Assembly (NCBI GenBank): GCA_027382625.1
Contig: JAJKFJ010022821.1
Coordinates: 1-64,000, forward strand
Reading direction: 5' to 3'
Source of the DNA: Tetmemena sp. SeJ-2015
Taxonomy: Eukaryota; Ciliophora; Spirotrichea; Sporadotrichida; Oxytrichidae
DNA length: 64,000 bases
The notes below the pieces were generated by a model, which was not told where the DNA came from, searched no databases, and saw only the letters and a program-made list of their open reading frames with translations. Of this stretch, positions 35,049 to 47,396 are shown one piece after another (the first letter of the stretch is position 1; each line of letters opens with the position of its first letter). Position numbers and translations under genes: made by a program.

Positions 35049-38000
35049 TCAAATCATTTCTAGTTTTTTGAGTAACTTATCAACAAACTTCTTCTTTATA
35101 GGCTTATCTTTTAAAATAAAGTATAACATATTATTTTATTTATCCAAATAAGTGTCGAATCCAAGCTTTTTGAATTCTCCAAGGGAGGTTAGAGGCAGGC
35201 AAGTATGAGCCACATAGTTATCAAGCATTATAAAGAAGTAATATATTGTGCGAATGATAGTAGCTTTCTGATAGTTTGATATGGTGTTCAGTCTCTGCAC
35301 GCATAAGCTTCTTCATGAGTTCAATTCCATTCAAGACTGGCATGTTTATGTCATCTCAATTGATATTTCTCATATTTAAAATACAAGTCAACAAGAACAA
35401 GTTTATAAGCCTTGCACTCTGGACACTCAGATTTTTTCATTACCTTTTCAAAGCCCTCCTGTCCATCATTTGCCAAGTCGCACATTATTCCATAGTTCTG
35501 CTCAAAGATCAACTAAATTGGTTTTAAAGAAATCAAAGTATATTCAACTTTGCCATTGTGAGATTGAAAGAAACGTCATCGATGAGGAGGACGCTTCCTG
35601 TACAACCACATCTGACTGAGATATTAGAAGGAGAGTGCTGGTACTATTGCTGGTTGAAGAAAGAGCGTCTTCCTCTTGGAACCATCAGGCTAGATTTCTT
35701 GCCTTGTGGAGCAATTTAGGTGCTCTGATTAATCTAGCTTATATTCCTACTCATTCGCTAGTAGTTTTCCTAGTAAACTTTATTAAATTGAAAAATATTA
35801 TCAATTTGATAATGTGTATGTTTAGTTTGTGCTGTGGAGCATCATCATCTGAGCAATAGAGTGAGCTTGCTGAGTAGAGGGATAAAGAGCCCCAATGTTC
35901 ATAAGAGATGTTTTAAATTTGCTTCCTTTAGCTTCCATCGTTTTCTGTTAAACATATCGAAGGAGCATCATAAATTAAATTACTACTTAATATATTGAAT
36001 GGCATAGTTTGTTCACCTGCATCAGTTTCATCAGGAATTTGCTTATCTTCATCACCGAGTGTGTCATTGAATTCATTCGGAACTATAGCATTGCTTTCCT
36101 TAGGCCCTATCTGCTGAAGAGTCTTCTCCATCAAACTATTGTCCAGGTAAAATTGGATTTGCTCCTAGCCTTGGAGAGGTCTGCTCTTGCTCTCTTCCTC
36201 TGGTGCCCTCTGTTACTCTTCAATGCGAGATCTTTGCTTCATGGGTCTTTAAAGAATAAAATTTGAAGAATAATTCTCCCAACTTTTAACTCTTTGTGAG
36301 AGCTGATTTTGCTTTGAGGACTGTGACTTTGAGCAAGAGGAAGAAGATGAAGACGATGAGGATGAGGAAGAAGAGGATAGGATAGAGTTGCCTTTAGACT
36401 TTTTCTATATGCCTTTGAAGCTCTTCTTTTTGGAAGGACTTTACTGGCTCTTGCTAATTGAGCTAGATTGAGGATCTTATCTTAGACTTATCTATCATTA
36501 AGCATATTGAGGCATTAATCTATGATGGTTGGTCTATTTTAAGAGGAGTTCAGGTTAAACCTGATCACGTTCTTGCTACCAGATCCAATTTGGAGCTAGG
36601 CTCCTAATCCGGCTGCAGGAATGGTCCCTTACCTGCCTAAAGCACTTGGGCCTCTTCCACCCCTGCTATCTCTGCTCACATCTAAATTGCTATCATTACT
36701 TGCTCTCGAAACTCGCATAGTTTCTTTGTTGTTTCCCAAGTTTAATTTCAACAAACCCTGGAGTCCCAAGTGCATCCGCACCAACTCCTCCTGCTCTTTT
36801 CTCGCGAGTTCTCATCTAAGAATTCGAAACCCTAGATGTTATGTCGCTGGCCTAATCTAATTTATTTAATAGAAGATATAGGAATAAGCTGGAACTAACC
36901 ACTGCTTGACTTCTCATAGTTCTCTGCTGGTTAGCTTATGTTGAAGAAGCAAGAGAAGGTGGAGCCTTTCTTCACCTTTGACGAAAGCTGTATCATGCCT
37001 CCCAATTCCTCACAAACTTTTTTACAAAGAGTCAATCCAATTCCAACCCCTGTGTGGTCTGACATATGCACATCTGATGCAGTCTTTTGAAACAAGTTGA
37101 ACAGTGTCTTCAAGTCTTTTCGCTTTATTCCTATTCCAGAATCTTCCACCCTCAAACAAAGCACTTAATAAATTCAATAAAACAAAGGTATCTGCTTGCA
37201 TTGCTTGTGCTCTGAGGGTTTAGCTGATTAGTATTTATTAAAATGCTCTCGTCCTTCACTGCTGTCTAAAATGCTTTCATCACTCCCAAAAGATACTCAT
37301 TCAACTTAATTTCAACACTTAATTTAGATCGATCAGGAGAGATATTGTCGTTGTTGGCCAACTTAAATTTTATAGGGACTTCTATTCCTCCAGTTCCTCC
37401 GTCCCCCAAATCAGTTTAGCGGATGGAACTTCTAAAAGCAGGGTTTAAAATACTTCCCCTAATTGAGCTCCTTTTCTTATTTCCTAGTCTAAGTTGCTTA
37501 TTTTGCATGATGTCATCTTTAGGAATCTCTAATAATGATAATAATTTGACTGTCTTTCAGAGATAATCTGAGTGAGACTCAAAGACCTTCTAGGATTTCT
37601 GGAATTTTGAGTAGTAAGTGGGGCTATGTTATCAGCTCCGATATAACCGTCTTTCTCCTCTTCTTCTCCAACCTCTTCAATGACTGACTATTGTTTCATC
37701 AACGCTTGAGGCTCAAAACTCTGAATGGGCAATCTCTCTGTGATACTCACTGAGACTTTTAAACAAATGCCAATAATATTCAATTATAAGGGAGCAAGCG
37801 CTAATTTATCTGCCCTTTTTGTGTATACTTTATTGCATTAGTGACCAGCTAGTAAAGCACCTGCTTTATTCTCCTAACATCTGAGTAAATCAAGTCAGGC
37901 ACGTTATTGTCGCAATAGAACTAGATCTTTATACCTCTGTTGCCTATTTATTCTTAAAGCATAATCAGTACATCATTCAAGCTTCTCCTCATCTGAAAGA

Positions 38001-39193
38001 AGTCTTTCTCAATCTTAAATTCTCCGTTTTCGAGGCTTGCCAAATCTTAGATGGAATTGCTGAAATACATAGTGATTTGCAGCAGTGATTCTGCGTTATT
38101 AACAACTTATAGAAAATGTATAAAAGAAACTTCCTTGACTCTCTGTCATGGTTCAAAGCTTTAAGAAGTGCTTGGTTGGTACCCATTATACCATTTATAG
38201 GAGTCTTAATATCATGAGCCACTGATGTGTAGTAAAGGGTGCGATAGTCCTTTGCAATAGTTTCCCTGATCTTATTCCTGATAGCTGTGAACTCTATGAA
38301 AACAAAAATGGCTACCAATTCCCCTGCATTCCTATCTCTTATTGATTCTTGCTTTATAATGAAGCACTTTTCTTTCAAATGAGGAAGATTAAGCCTGTAC
38401 AGATTTTGAAGATCATCTTGCAAGGATACTGCTCTAAGATAGGTAGAGGAAGTTTGAATCAAAGACTTTAAAGAGAAGAATTCCTTAGTTTCAAGGTTCT
38501 TTAAGATCTTCTGTCCCATGAGCTCTTGAATGACTAGAGGGTTAGTTTCTTCTAAGCCTGTAAGCAGCTTTATCAACTTCAAATTGGCAAGAGCTGTGTT
38601 TGTTGTGAATCCTTGCCTTGAATCTTGAATCAAAAGAATGGGAGCTGGGATGAGATTGACACACTGCTTTAGGGCTGAGTAATTCTCCAATGCATCTACC
38701 ATGAGAGTGTTGATCTTATCACTCTTAATAACGTCTGCGAAAGTAGCTGCAGACATCTCGAGGGCATCAGCTTGGGCTCTATTGCTGCCAACTATGGTGG
38801 AAATACCTTAGCTTCCATTACAGTTCTCAATGCTCAAAAGCTTCTGCTACTAGTTTTGAAAAGCTCTCACTGCATGAATAGCAGCTAAGTCAAGCATTTT
38901 TTGGGAGCGCTTGAGTTCTACCGTCTTTCTTCTCTGCTCTTGAATCGTCTTAGAAATGTCTTAGAGCAGAGTGGACTTGTTGGAATTCAAGAACCAAAAG
39001 ATCATCTTGGTAATTATCGTTGCAAGAGCCATTTATCTAAGTTTATATTAGAGTCAAATAAAAATATTTTGGCTAGAAGAATAGGTCCCCATGCGAAGAG
39101 AAAAGGAAGGTAGAGTAGGTTTTGGGGCAATATGTCGACCTTCAATACTTTTCTTCCTTTGCGGATGGTTTACTAAAAATGCATCTCGCACAT
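35049..39193 (-). CDS. hybrid sensor histidine kinase with receiver domain
   Basis: Reading down the minus strand from about 39193 (MCEMHFQQTIRKGRK): two hydrophobic segments (LPFLFAWGPILLAKIFLF; ALATIITKMIFWFLN), a sensor/linker region, and the HisKA H-box SVAHDIKTPINGIMG near 38210. The N-box RRIKQVLYQLVTNAIKYT lies near 37845. After a long polar insert come the G1 box VEDSGIGI near 37135 and the G2 box GVGIGLTLCKKVCEELGG near 37030. A disordered Gln/Ser-rich linker leads to a receiver domain: LLIDDVSFN near 35595, then LVLVDINMPVLNG after IES removal near 35350, then LPLTSLGEFKKLGF and DKPIKKKFVDKLL near 35100. All catalytic positions (His, Asn, Gly boxes, phospho-acceptor Asp, T/S, Lys) can be read. 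It is therefore likely an active phosphorelay protein in a membrane. Stop TGA 35049-35051. Introns and IESs remain partly unresolved. Confidence 0.8.
35109..35144 (-). other. 36-bp IES in receiver domain (pointer TTATC on plus strand)
   Basis: TTATC occurs at 35104-35108 and 35140-35144. Removal of one copy and the insert gives GFDTYLDKPIKKKFV on the minus strand, restoring the invariant Lys-Pro of receiver domains. The insert is almost pure A/T. Confidence 0.8.
35354..35390 (-). other. 37-bp IES in receiver domain (pointer TCA on plus strand)
   Basis: TCA occurs at 35351-35353 and 35388-35390. Its removal joins KLVLVD to INMPVLNG, exactly the phospho-acceptor strand of a receiver. With the insert retained, the frame is broken by a TGA and shifted by one base. 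Confidence 0.75.
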
Positions 39194-39562
39194 TATCTTA
39201 AAACACTCTTGGTACAATTAAATATCAATCTTTTTAAGAAAGTTTTCAGAAATAGATGAGTCTCATTTCTTAAGAACTCAAATTTATTTTGCAAAAAGAA
39301 TAATAATAAGTCGAGATATAATGCTTTTAAGCTATATTCATTTTGAGAGTACAGCATTCCACTAAATGACATGAATAAGAAGATAATTACAGAGCGACAA
39401 TATGGCGCGAGCGAGGAAGACAGACCAATGTGTCTGAGTAAAATAGAATTAGATTAAGGATGAACGGCATGTGCTTCTTCACTCTCATCTGACCTGCAGA
39501 CCTCGTGGATTAATTCCCAATATTAATATAACTATAATTACAAATTGGTTTTTAAAATAAGT

Positions 39563-40066
39563 ATGCCGAAGGTAACCACTGCTAGGGATAGGAAAAATAC
39601 TAGTCTCTCAAAAAGAGAAAGCTATCTATGATCTACATTCAAAAGTGATGAGAAAAATTTCAGGTTTATTTTGGTGTTTTAAGATGCACTAAATTAGCTC
39701 TGGAGAATAATTTGAGGAGCTGGTTTACATGTTTGCAGACTTACCATAAAGAGCCTCTGCAAAGGCTAGCACTTTTATTATTGCAATAAGCATGAGTGTT
39801 ATTTGCAGTTTGTCCATGTTAGTGCGGCAGATCTTTATTAAATTCTCCTGCTCAAAAATAAGAAATAATCACTGAATGATATAGAAGATATTGTGATCAA
39901 GATGAATGCGCTGGAGTTGCTTTTCAACGAGGGCATAATACTCGAGTGGTTTTTAAGAGAGGAAGAGCACGACGCTGTCCATCATAACAATCTATAATTA
40001 TTTCTTTATTATGGACTCCCACAACAACAAATCTACAACATAAAAATTGTATTTTTTTTAAATTGA
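39563..40066 (+). CDS. small unassigned gene
   Basis: The likely start is ATG 39563 (MPKVTTARDRKNTSLSKRE). Coding-like blocks in successive frames are KAIYDLHSKVMRKISG near 39640, LALENNLRSWFTCLQ near 39690, and FVHVSAADLYQILLL / SLNDIEDIVIKMNALELLF near 39810-39930, ending EEEHDAVHH and TGA 40064-40066. One or two short introns would be needed. On the opposite strand an ORF begins with a signal-peptide-like MDKLQITLMLIAIIKVLAFA (near 39817), so strand assignment is not certain. I recognise no family. Confidence 0.35.
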
Positions 40067-40453
40067 TCTACATTAGACTAATCAGAGGGGATTATAATTA
40101 TGGATTTTTTTATAAAGTAGTTAAAGCTAACAGCGGGTATTACAAATGAGCAAGATGCTATCTACTAAATTATTATATTTTCTTAGAGATCATAAGAGTG
40201 TGCATTTATAGAAGATTTGTATCTGAAAAAGTGTTTCGTTAAATAGATAGATTTAATACGTCATAAATATATCAATATTTCAATAAATTAATTTTATTAA
40301 AATAAATTAGAAATGACTATAAATTATAAAGGACTTTTACACTAAATAAAAAACTCATACTTTATAAAAGTGTTTTTTTTTATTAAATTGAAAATACGGT
40401 CTAACCAAGAACTGGCAGAGTACTGAATCCTTTAATAAATAGGTAAATCCTTC
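40067..40453. other. AT-rich intergenic spacer
   Basis: Strongly AT-rich, with no coding signal. Lies between the small plus-strand gene and the 3' end of the acyl-CoA dehydrogenase gene on the minus strand. Confidence 0.5.
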
Positions 40454-41520
40454 TCATTCCTTCTTTGAGTAATCGTAGAATCCTCTTCCAGTTTTCTTTC
40501 CAAGATAGCCAACCATATAAAAATTATATTCTTAACAATTTATTAGCCAGCGTTAACGTAGTTGACAAGAAGTGGGCAAGGTCTGTACTTGGAATCTCCT
40601 AGCTCTTCGTGAAGCACTCTGGTAATAGCAAGAACGGTGTCCAGGCCAATGAAGTCAGCCAGGGTGAGAGGACCCATAGGAACGTTAGTGCCGAGTTTCA
40701 TGGTAGTGTCAATATCTTGAATGGTTCCAATACCCTCGTATAGTGCGAAAACTGCCTCGTTTAAGTAAGGGATAAGGATTCTGTTGGCAATGAAGCCTGG
40801 AATATCTTGAGCAATAGTGGTAGTCTTTCCCATTTTGTGAGCCAAGTCTAAAGTTGTCTTCAAAGTCTCCTCCTTTGTTTGGAGTCCTTTAATGACTTCG
40901 ACGAGTTTCATGATTGGAACTGGGTTCATGAAGTGCATACCAATAACCTAGTGAGCTCTATCAGGGATCACTCCTGCAATTTTGGAGATAGAGATAGATG
41001 AAGTGTTGGAGGCGAGGATAGCATGAGGAGGTGTCACCTTGGCCAAATCTTGGAAGATTCTTTTCTTGAGATCGAAATTCTCACTCACAGCCTATATCAT
41101 GTTTACAGATCATGAAGTATAAATATATGGCAGCCCTTTAAAAATGTTGCAAATTTAACTCTGCTTAATTTACCTCAACTGCAAAGTCAACGTCCTTCAG
41201 GTCTTGAGACTGAGTGTGGAAAGAGATCTTGCTAGTAAGATCCTTCTTTTCTGCCTCAGTCATTTTATCCTTCTTAATTTGGCTGTTGCACCAATCCTAG
41301 ATGAACTTATTCGATTTGTCAAGAGACTCTTTGCTGGGGTCCACAAATTTAACATTCACTCCTGCCACCTTGCTGGCCACAATTCCTATGCCAGTGCCCA
41401 TCTGGCCTGATCCAATAACTCCCAGAGTCTTAACTTAGGTCTAAAATATTGATTATTTCTTAGAGGGGATATTACTGAAAAGAATCTTCTAGCCTGGCTT
41501 TGAGCGGTGGAGTAAATCAT
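40454..41520 (-). CDS. 3-hydroxyacyl-CoA dehydrogenase, mitochondrial type
   Basis: Oxidises L-3-hydroxyacyl-CoA to 3-ketoacyl-CoA with NAD+ in fatty-acid beta-oxidation. The N-terminus [15 protein letters not shown] is short, basic and hydroxylated, like a mitochondrial presequence. A 35-nt intron (41441-41475) joins it to [16 protein letters not shown], the Rossmann GxGxxG. A second intron of 82 nt (41092-41173) follows DVDFAVE. Then come [15 protein letters not shown] and [11 protein letters not shown] (catalytic His-containing motif HFMNPVP), [35 protein letters not shown], and [16 protein letters not shown] once the 38-bp IES is removed. Stop TGA 40454-40456. Length (about 310 residues) and motif order are complete for the family. 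Confidence 0.9.
40512..40549 (-). other. 38-bp IES with 6-bp pointer (TAGCCA on plus strand)
   Basis: TAGCCA occurs at 40506-40511 and 40544-40549. Deleting the insert plus one copy joins NAG to [13 protein letters not shown], the nearly invariant C-terminal motif of 3-hydroxyacyl-CoA dehydrogenases. It has the longest pointer found here. Confidence 0.85.
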
Positions 41521-41676
41521 TTTATTAGTTTAAGATTGATAGCTGATAACTTAATAATTATATCTTTGACCACCTCCACTGAAGATTTTTAGCATTCTTA
41601 CTAATCTCATAAAGTAGATAATTCAATATCCCGCTTTATAATAACTTCCCCCGAGCTAATCAATTAAATTAATAAC

Positions 41677-43311
41677 ATGGACGCAGAAGCCCAAAAACTA
41701 TTAGATTCTATAGCAACTCCCTTAACTTATTCACCCAGCTATCTTCATCCCGAGTAGGACTCTGACCAGTGGTTCTACCTAGCTTTGCTGTTGGGAGTTG
41801 TGTTGCTAGCAATAAGTGTGATGAACTATTTTGAGTCCATTCAGCAAAAGAAGTACTAAAAAATGAAAGTAGATGCGAGGAACAAAGAAGAGGAAAAAGC
41901 CAAACTCAGAAAGAAAACTTCGTCTTCACTTATTCAAGGAGGAGGCTTTAAAGTAGGAGTAGGTTGAGGATGCTGATACTACTAACTTTTCAGACAGCTA
42001 AAATAGCTCAGGCTAGGAAATTCAGAAAGTGGAAAGTATGCTCAGAAGCAACTCTAGCTTTGTGGAGATGAGTTAGGGAAATATGTATAGAAGAATGAAG
42101 GACGATACCCTAGATCACTCAAAGGTCCTATCTGATAGCAAACACCCAATCACCAGAATTTGCTTGACTGGCGGTCCATGCGCAGGTAAAACGACTGCCC
42201 TGGCCACTCTATCTACAGTTCTCAATCAGTTAGGATTTAGAGTACTCTTGGTCCCTGAAGCAGCTACTCTTCTAATGAAGGGAGGAGCTATGATAGAAAC
42301 TAGAAAACTTACATTTGCTGACGCAGTGCGTTTTTAGATTAATGTGATGAAAATGCAAATGTCACTAGAAGATGTTTTCATCGAAATAGCTTTGAACCAA
42401 GATCAGCCCACTATCATTCTCTGCGATAGAGGAGTGATGGATGGCTCTGCTTATACCTCTGATAATATTTGGCAAGCCATCCTTGATGAAACTGGATGGA
42501 GCACTATTCAGCTTAGAGATAGGAGGTATGAAGCTGTTATTCACTTGGTTACTTGTGCCGACGGTGCTGTTGAATTTTACACTAGTGCAAACAATGAAGC
42601 TAGATATGAGAGCGAGTAAGAAGCAATGGATCTGGATAAGAAGCTAATTAATGCTTGGGTAGGCCATCCTCACTTCTCTATCATCGATAATAGAGATCAA
42701 GGGCTTCTAAAAGAAGATTGATAGATGTCTAGACACAGTGCTCAAGTTTATAGGTCTTCCTACTCCTACTAACTTCCACAAAAAATTCCTTCTGATCACT
42801 CGCCCAGGGGAGTTTGAGATCACCTTGCCCAAGAATGTGAAGAAGGAATTTTTCTAGATCGAAGAAACCTTCTTAGTTGCCACTGGAGACTAGGTCGAGA
42901 ATTTCATCCGTAAAGTTGGCAAGAATGATTCCTTTAACTATAACCATGAGATTCGTTTCTACCAAAATGTACAACGCATCGTTAAGAAAGCGTCAAATCT
43001 CAGCAAGAGAGTATATTGAACTTTTTGAACAACAAAGAGATCCCTTCTATGAGACAGCTTAAGAAGTTCAGATAGTGTTTCATTTATGAATAGCAATATT
43101 TCATGGTAGACCCCTTTCTGCAATGTTGAGGGATCGCCTTCTCTTCTAAGAATCGAAACCACTAAGCAACAAAACGAACTTAAGATTCCTCCATTCGTAA
43201 GAGTGCTAAAAAAAGGTAACTGAGGATAATTAATATGCTAGCAGTACGATGGCCAAGCAAAACTATAAAATGCCAGAGGCAGATAAGAAAGAAATTCTAG
43301 CTGCTCTTTGA
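41677..43311 (+). CDS. TTD14-like P-loop NTPase with N-terminal membrane anchor
   Basis: Starts MDAEAQKLLDSIATPL, followed by a predicted membrane helix (WFYLALLLGVVLLAISVMNYF) and a charged, Gln-containing linker. The core RICLTGGPCAGKTTALATLS (near 42155) is a P-loop, followed by VLLVPEAATLLMKGG and IILCDRGVMDGSAY (near 42415), which match the TRPL-translocation-defect-14 / AAA_28 family. Those proteins bind GTP and act in membrane-protein trafficking in animals. The family C-terminal part follows: FEITLPKNVKKEFFQIEETFL, then IRFYQNVQ, EYIELFEQQRDPFYE and MAKQNYKMPEADKKEILAAL, ending TGA 43309-43311. Single-base frame changes near 41940, 42725, 43005 and 43080 need IESs, introns or consensus errors to explain them. 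Confidence 0.75.
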
Positions 43312-43840
43312 TTGTTAATTATCTTGTTAAGAACTTATCATTGAATAAAAGTGTTGTACATTTGAGAAAATGTTAGTGATATTTTTAAATAATGTTCAAA
43401 ATTTTACGTCGAAGAGCTGACATAGCTCTTCCCTCTTATTCTTGAATTCTAATGAATTTTCTCTTGACTACTGAGCGCTTAATCTTCTGTATATTTTTCT
43501 TTGCTTGGTTTATTTACCTATCTCAATCTAAGGAATAAGACTTTTAACTGCTTTAATTGGTAGAATTTTTCCCACAAAGTGCGTCGCATATGGATTTTTC
43601 TTCTCTTTAAAATAAATTGAATTTTTTCTCGATATAATCTTTAATCTACTCTTACACATTTGCAGCTATTAAAATGAAAAGTAAGGTATTACACTTAATA
43701 AAGCTAAAGGATGTATAACTTTAGAAAATTAATTCTATCTTTAGGATGAAGGAGTGTTTGTTGAAGGGGTTTTAGATTTGAACTATGAAGATGAATTTAT
43801 CAATTTTGCTACACTTATCGATTGAAAAGCGTTTTCATCT

Positions 43841-46711
43841 TCAGAAACTTTTGACTCTCTTAGTTTTTAAGCAAGACTTTTTAAGGCTAAAATCAAAATT
43901 ATAATACATTTTTATATTAAGTTTGAATTAATTAAAAGCTTTTCCAAATGGTTGATCAATTTTAACTATAGAATTCAAGTATTCACTGTTGGCTTGGGAA
44001 TTTCTCTGATTAACTGAACTTGCATTGGAGCCAAAAGCAGTTGAGCATCTTTGCTTTTATTTTCCAATATGATCTAGTGAAACCCTTTGGGCTGATAATC
44101 ATCTAAATCTCCTATTTAAATTTTTTCATGGTCAGATTTTTGGGAAAGCACTCTTCTTGCCTTATTGCCTGAAAGGCTTTAGAATCTTTTTGACTACCTC
44201 AGTTACTGTTTGATAATTTTGATGCTGAAATATTGAGGCTGAGAAATATCTAAAGTTAAAATAAGATTGTTTTATAAAGAACTGGTTATACTGTTGACTT
44301 AACTATTACCATAATTGATTGCGTCTATCTTTCCATCGTGAGACGAATGATCTATGGTCTTAAATTTACCAGTCTCCTTATTGATAGATAATGTGCTCAA
44401 CTTTCCTTAATCCTTCAATTATGACTTCCCCCTCCTCCTGATTTTAAAGATCTATCTCCGAAGATATATGCAGCTGATTTATGAAATTTTTATCTTTCAG
44501 CCCTTCATTTGACAAACCCTTGTCTTTGTTTATAGTGCTTCTACTTAATACAAAATTTTGAGTCTCAATATTGCTTCTTAAATACAAGAGTAAAACAGAA
44601 AGTTCTATGATATGAATATTTCTAAGTTGAGCAAGTCTTTTTAGGTTTTAGAAAATGATAGAGCAGTAAGAGTGGTTTTCTCTTTTATTATCCATATTGA
44701 AGTACTTAGCAAGATATAACAAAGTTGGGTAGATACAGTCTCTTAACTCTGCGAACTCTGGCTCGTTGAAGGTATGAAATAAGCACTAGTCAACTAACTC
44801 ATAGGAGTTAAAGTCTTTCAGTATATGAAGACAATACTTTGTAAACTACTAGTCTATTCAATAAATAAGTTTAAAATCTTAATGTGACTATTCACATAGT
44901 AGCGTTTCTTTCTTTTATTACTTTCTCTGTTAGCTTGGTCTTTAAGCAATTATTCAAACTAAATTAATCTCTAAAGTACTTGAGCTCTTTCCTACTCAGC
45001 AAATGCAGAAAGCTTTGAGAGCTTTTGATTAATCTGGTTCTTTCCCCCAAATTTTAGACATCCCAAAAATAGAGTTATCATCTAATGAGGATAATGTCCT
45101 AAACTTAGGTGCTCTCGTATTTTCTTTGCTATCTTGAAAATTAGCGAAGTTACTTTGTGCTTTCTTATTGCTCGATGGAGCCGAAGGATTTATTGATTAA
45201 AAATTATGTGAAGGACTAAGTAATTTCAGTGAATCCTCGAAGTTCTGAGGCGATATCGAAGAGTCTTAGTTTAAAGAATTTTAGCTCTCATCATCTTCTT
45301 CCTTGAGAGTAGAACTTCCAAACTTCAGTTCATTTTATTTCCAAGAATGATCTACTCTTGATTGAACATTTTAAGTATGTATTTAAGACAAGTAGTGTTA
45401 AATGTATTTTCGAAATGCTTCTTGTGTAAATTCAGATCTTCCTCCTCCCTTCTTTGTTTATACTTGATGAATTTTTTAATATCTTCAATCCCTTAACTTT
45501 CTTTCTTGAACTGATCAAACATGTCTATCATTAATTGCTTTATCTCTATCAGCTTTTTCTCCGTCTTAGATTTGATTGTAGCAGTATTCTGGATCTAGAG
45601 TTATTCTGGTTGCGCTATTTTTGGATCAACGCTATTATTCAAGCTTTAATATTGAATATGCTTGAATGAATGATTAAATGTATAGAAGCTACTTCCTCTA
45701 GCTGCGGTGACTTAATTTTTACCCACATCACTTTGAAGCAAAGCAAAGCGCTAGTTGTCCTTTTCAGCTTCCATATTCCAGACAACACTGCTAGCAGCTC
45801 TCATCCGCCATTAAACCCTTTTTAGCACTTATTGAACTCTTTCTAAGCTTAGTTGGTTTAACCTCCAGAGAACTCGTTCTCCTTTCCATGAATTTTTGAA
45901 TTCTAGAGAATACTCCCCCCTCCCAAATAATTTCTTATAAAAACTCATGCAATAATAATTGGAGTTGTTGGGTGAAAAAGCAGGGTTGCTATTATTTACA
46001 CTAAGATCTTGACCGCCTTATCCTATCGTTGCGTTTACACTGCTTCCAATGAAGTTTCCTTAAGAGTCTATCTGATTGCTCTGTCGTTTGTTCATTTTTG
46101 AGGAATTGTGATGGTGATTTTATACACGAAGCTTTTCTTACTATTGAATCACAAAAAAGATTGAGGGAGAAATTAATTTTATTAACATGCTGAAGCAATA
46201 ATTGGATTTGATAAAGTTTTCTAGTCTCTCGTATTTAGGGTACATTTTGACAGAGTCGTAAAAGAACCGCCAGAGTGAGTTGCTATCTTGCTAGTTATCA
46301 ACTTGGCAGAGTTCATCATACAAATATTTCCTTCCACACTTTAATCAATATTTTTAAACAAAGTGTTATCACTGAATCCAAAATCTGGCACAGAGTATCT
46401 AAAGCCCTTAACTCTTCTTTGCTTCTGATTTTAGGGAGTCTAGTTTTGCTTTTTGGTATCAGTAGTTTCATCCTCCATTTAAGGAGAATGAAGGAACTGC
46501 TCGTACTTAATGCTTCCCTGGCCAAGCGCATGAAGACCTCCACTAGCTCTTCCGTTTGAGCTACTAACCCTAGTTAATTATGCGTTTTAATGCTGATCCT
46601 TCTGCATTTGTTTCATTATCTCTTAGGCTCTTTGCTCTATATATAGACATATGATATTTGAAGTTGCTGACTGTTTTATAATCTTTGCTTTTTATGATGG
46701 AATCTACTCAT
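43841..46711 (-). CDS. uncharacterised Gln/Ser/Asn-rich protein
   Basis: The putative start is at 46711 (MSRFHHKKQRLQNSQQ), continuing through SGGLHALGQGSIKYEQF near 46510, YSVPDFGFSDNTLFKN near 46400, NKRQSNQIDSQGNFIGSS near 46095 and YYCMSFYKKLFGRGEYSLEF near 45950. A charged helical stretch, TEKKLIEIKQLMIDMFDQF, lies near 45560. ELKFGSSTLKEEDDES follows near 45325, then FHTFNEPEFAELRDCIYPTL near 44775 and QRVSLDHIGKQKQR near 44085. Stop TGA 43841-43843. Frames change several times, presumably at introns or IESs. No known domain is recognised. It is divergently arranged with the large gene starting at 47397. Confidence 0.5.
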
Positions 46712-47396
46712 GTTACCGATGATTAAAGAGCTGCTTACTCCACTCTTGCTAGGCTTGGATTTATTATAAGGCGTGGAGGGATTTCCCTGTGATTGCAAAT
46801 CTAGTCCAAGAGCTTACATAAATTAGGAAGGTGTTGCACCCTCAGTCCCTCTCTCCTTCTTTGAAATGGATTTTTAATTGTGAAATGCAACTACTCTTTG
46901 AGCCGTTGAAGGCGAAACATGAGATTGGTGTTGGCTCAACTAGCTGGACAGCTGATGCTAAAAATGATGATGGGCTGAGCTTGAAGATGGGAAATCTTAA
47001 GAGGTTTATCTGTGCTTGTACGAAATAGTAGACTGCTTGTGGAAAAGAACGATTGGAGTAGGACTGTGGAGTGGAAAGTCCGGGGAGTCAGTGTGTATCA
47101 ATTCTTCTGCCAAGATGTCTGGCGATAGTCTTCTCTCCATAATTTAGTGAATGGGGTGTTATTTTTAGGTTTTCAGATTTTATTACGAATATAGAAATAA
47201 ATTTTACTTAAATCAAAGCCATCAAAGTGCGAAGAGCTAATATATATTATGAAACAGCCACCTTTTAGTTTAGATTATTTATTCATGAAGAAGATAACCA
47301 TCCCTATTTAAGCTAGAAATGGATCGAAAGTAAGGAAGCACTTTAATTTCCCAATTCCCAAGATAATTATTAGCAAATCCAATTAATTATTTACTC
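46712..47396. other. divergent intergenic region with unexplained open stretch
   Basis: Lies between divergent genes. On the plus strand one frame has no TGA from about 46720 to 47640, including the stretch HEIGVGSTSWTADAKNDDG, and the minus strand is also open over 46780-47030. This could be an untranslated leader, a small gene or chance, since only TGA terminates. No family is recognised. Confidence 0.35.

Noticed and set aside
39600..39817. Secreted protein on the minus strand beginning with a signal-like peptide
   Set aside because: The opposite-strand blocks look more consistently coding; retained only as an alternative in the small-gene entry.
46831..47028. Standard-code ORF of 65 codons between divergent genes
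   Set aside because: Both strands are open here under the ciliate code and no homology is evident, so I noted it only in the intergenic entry.
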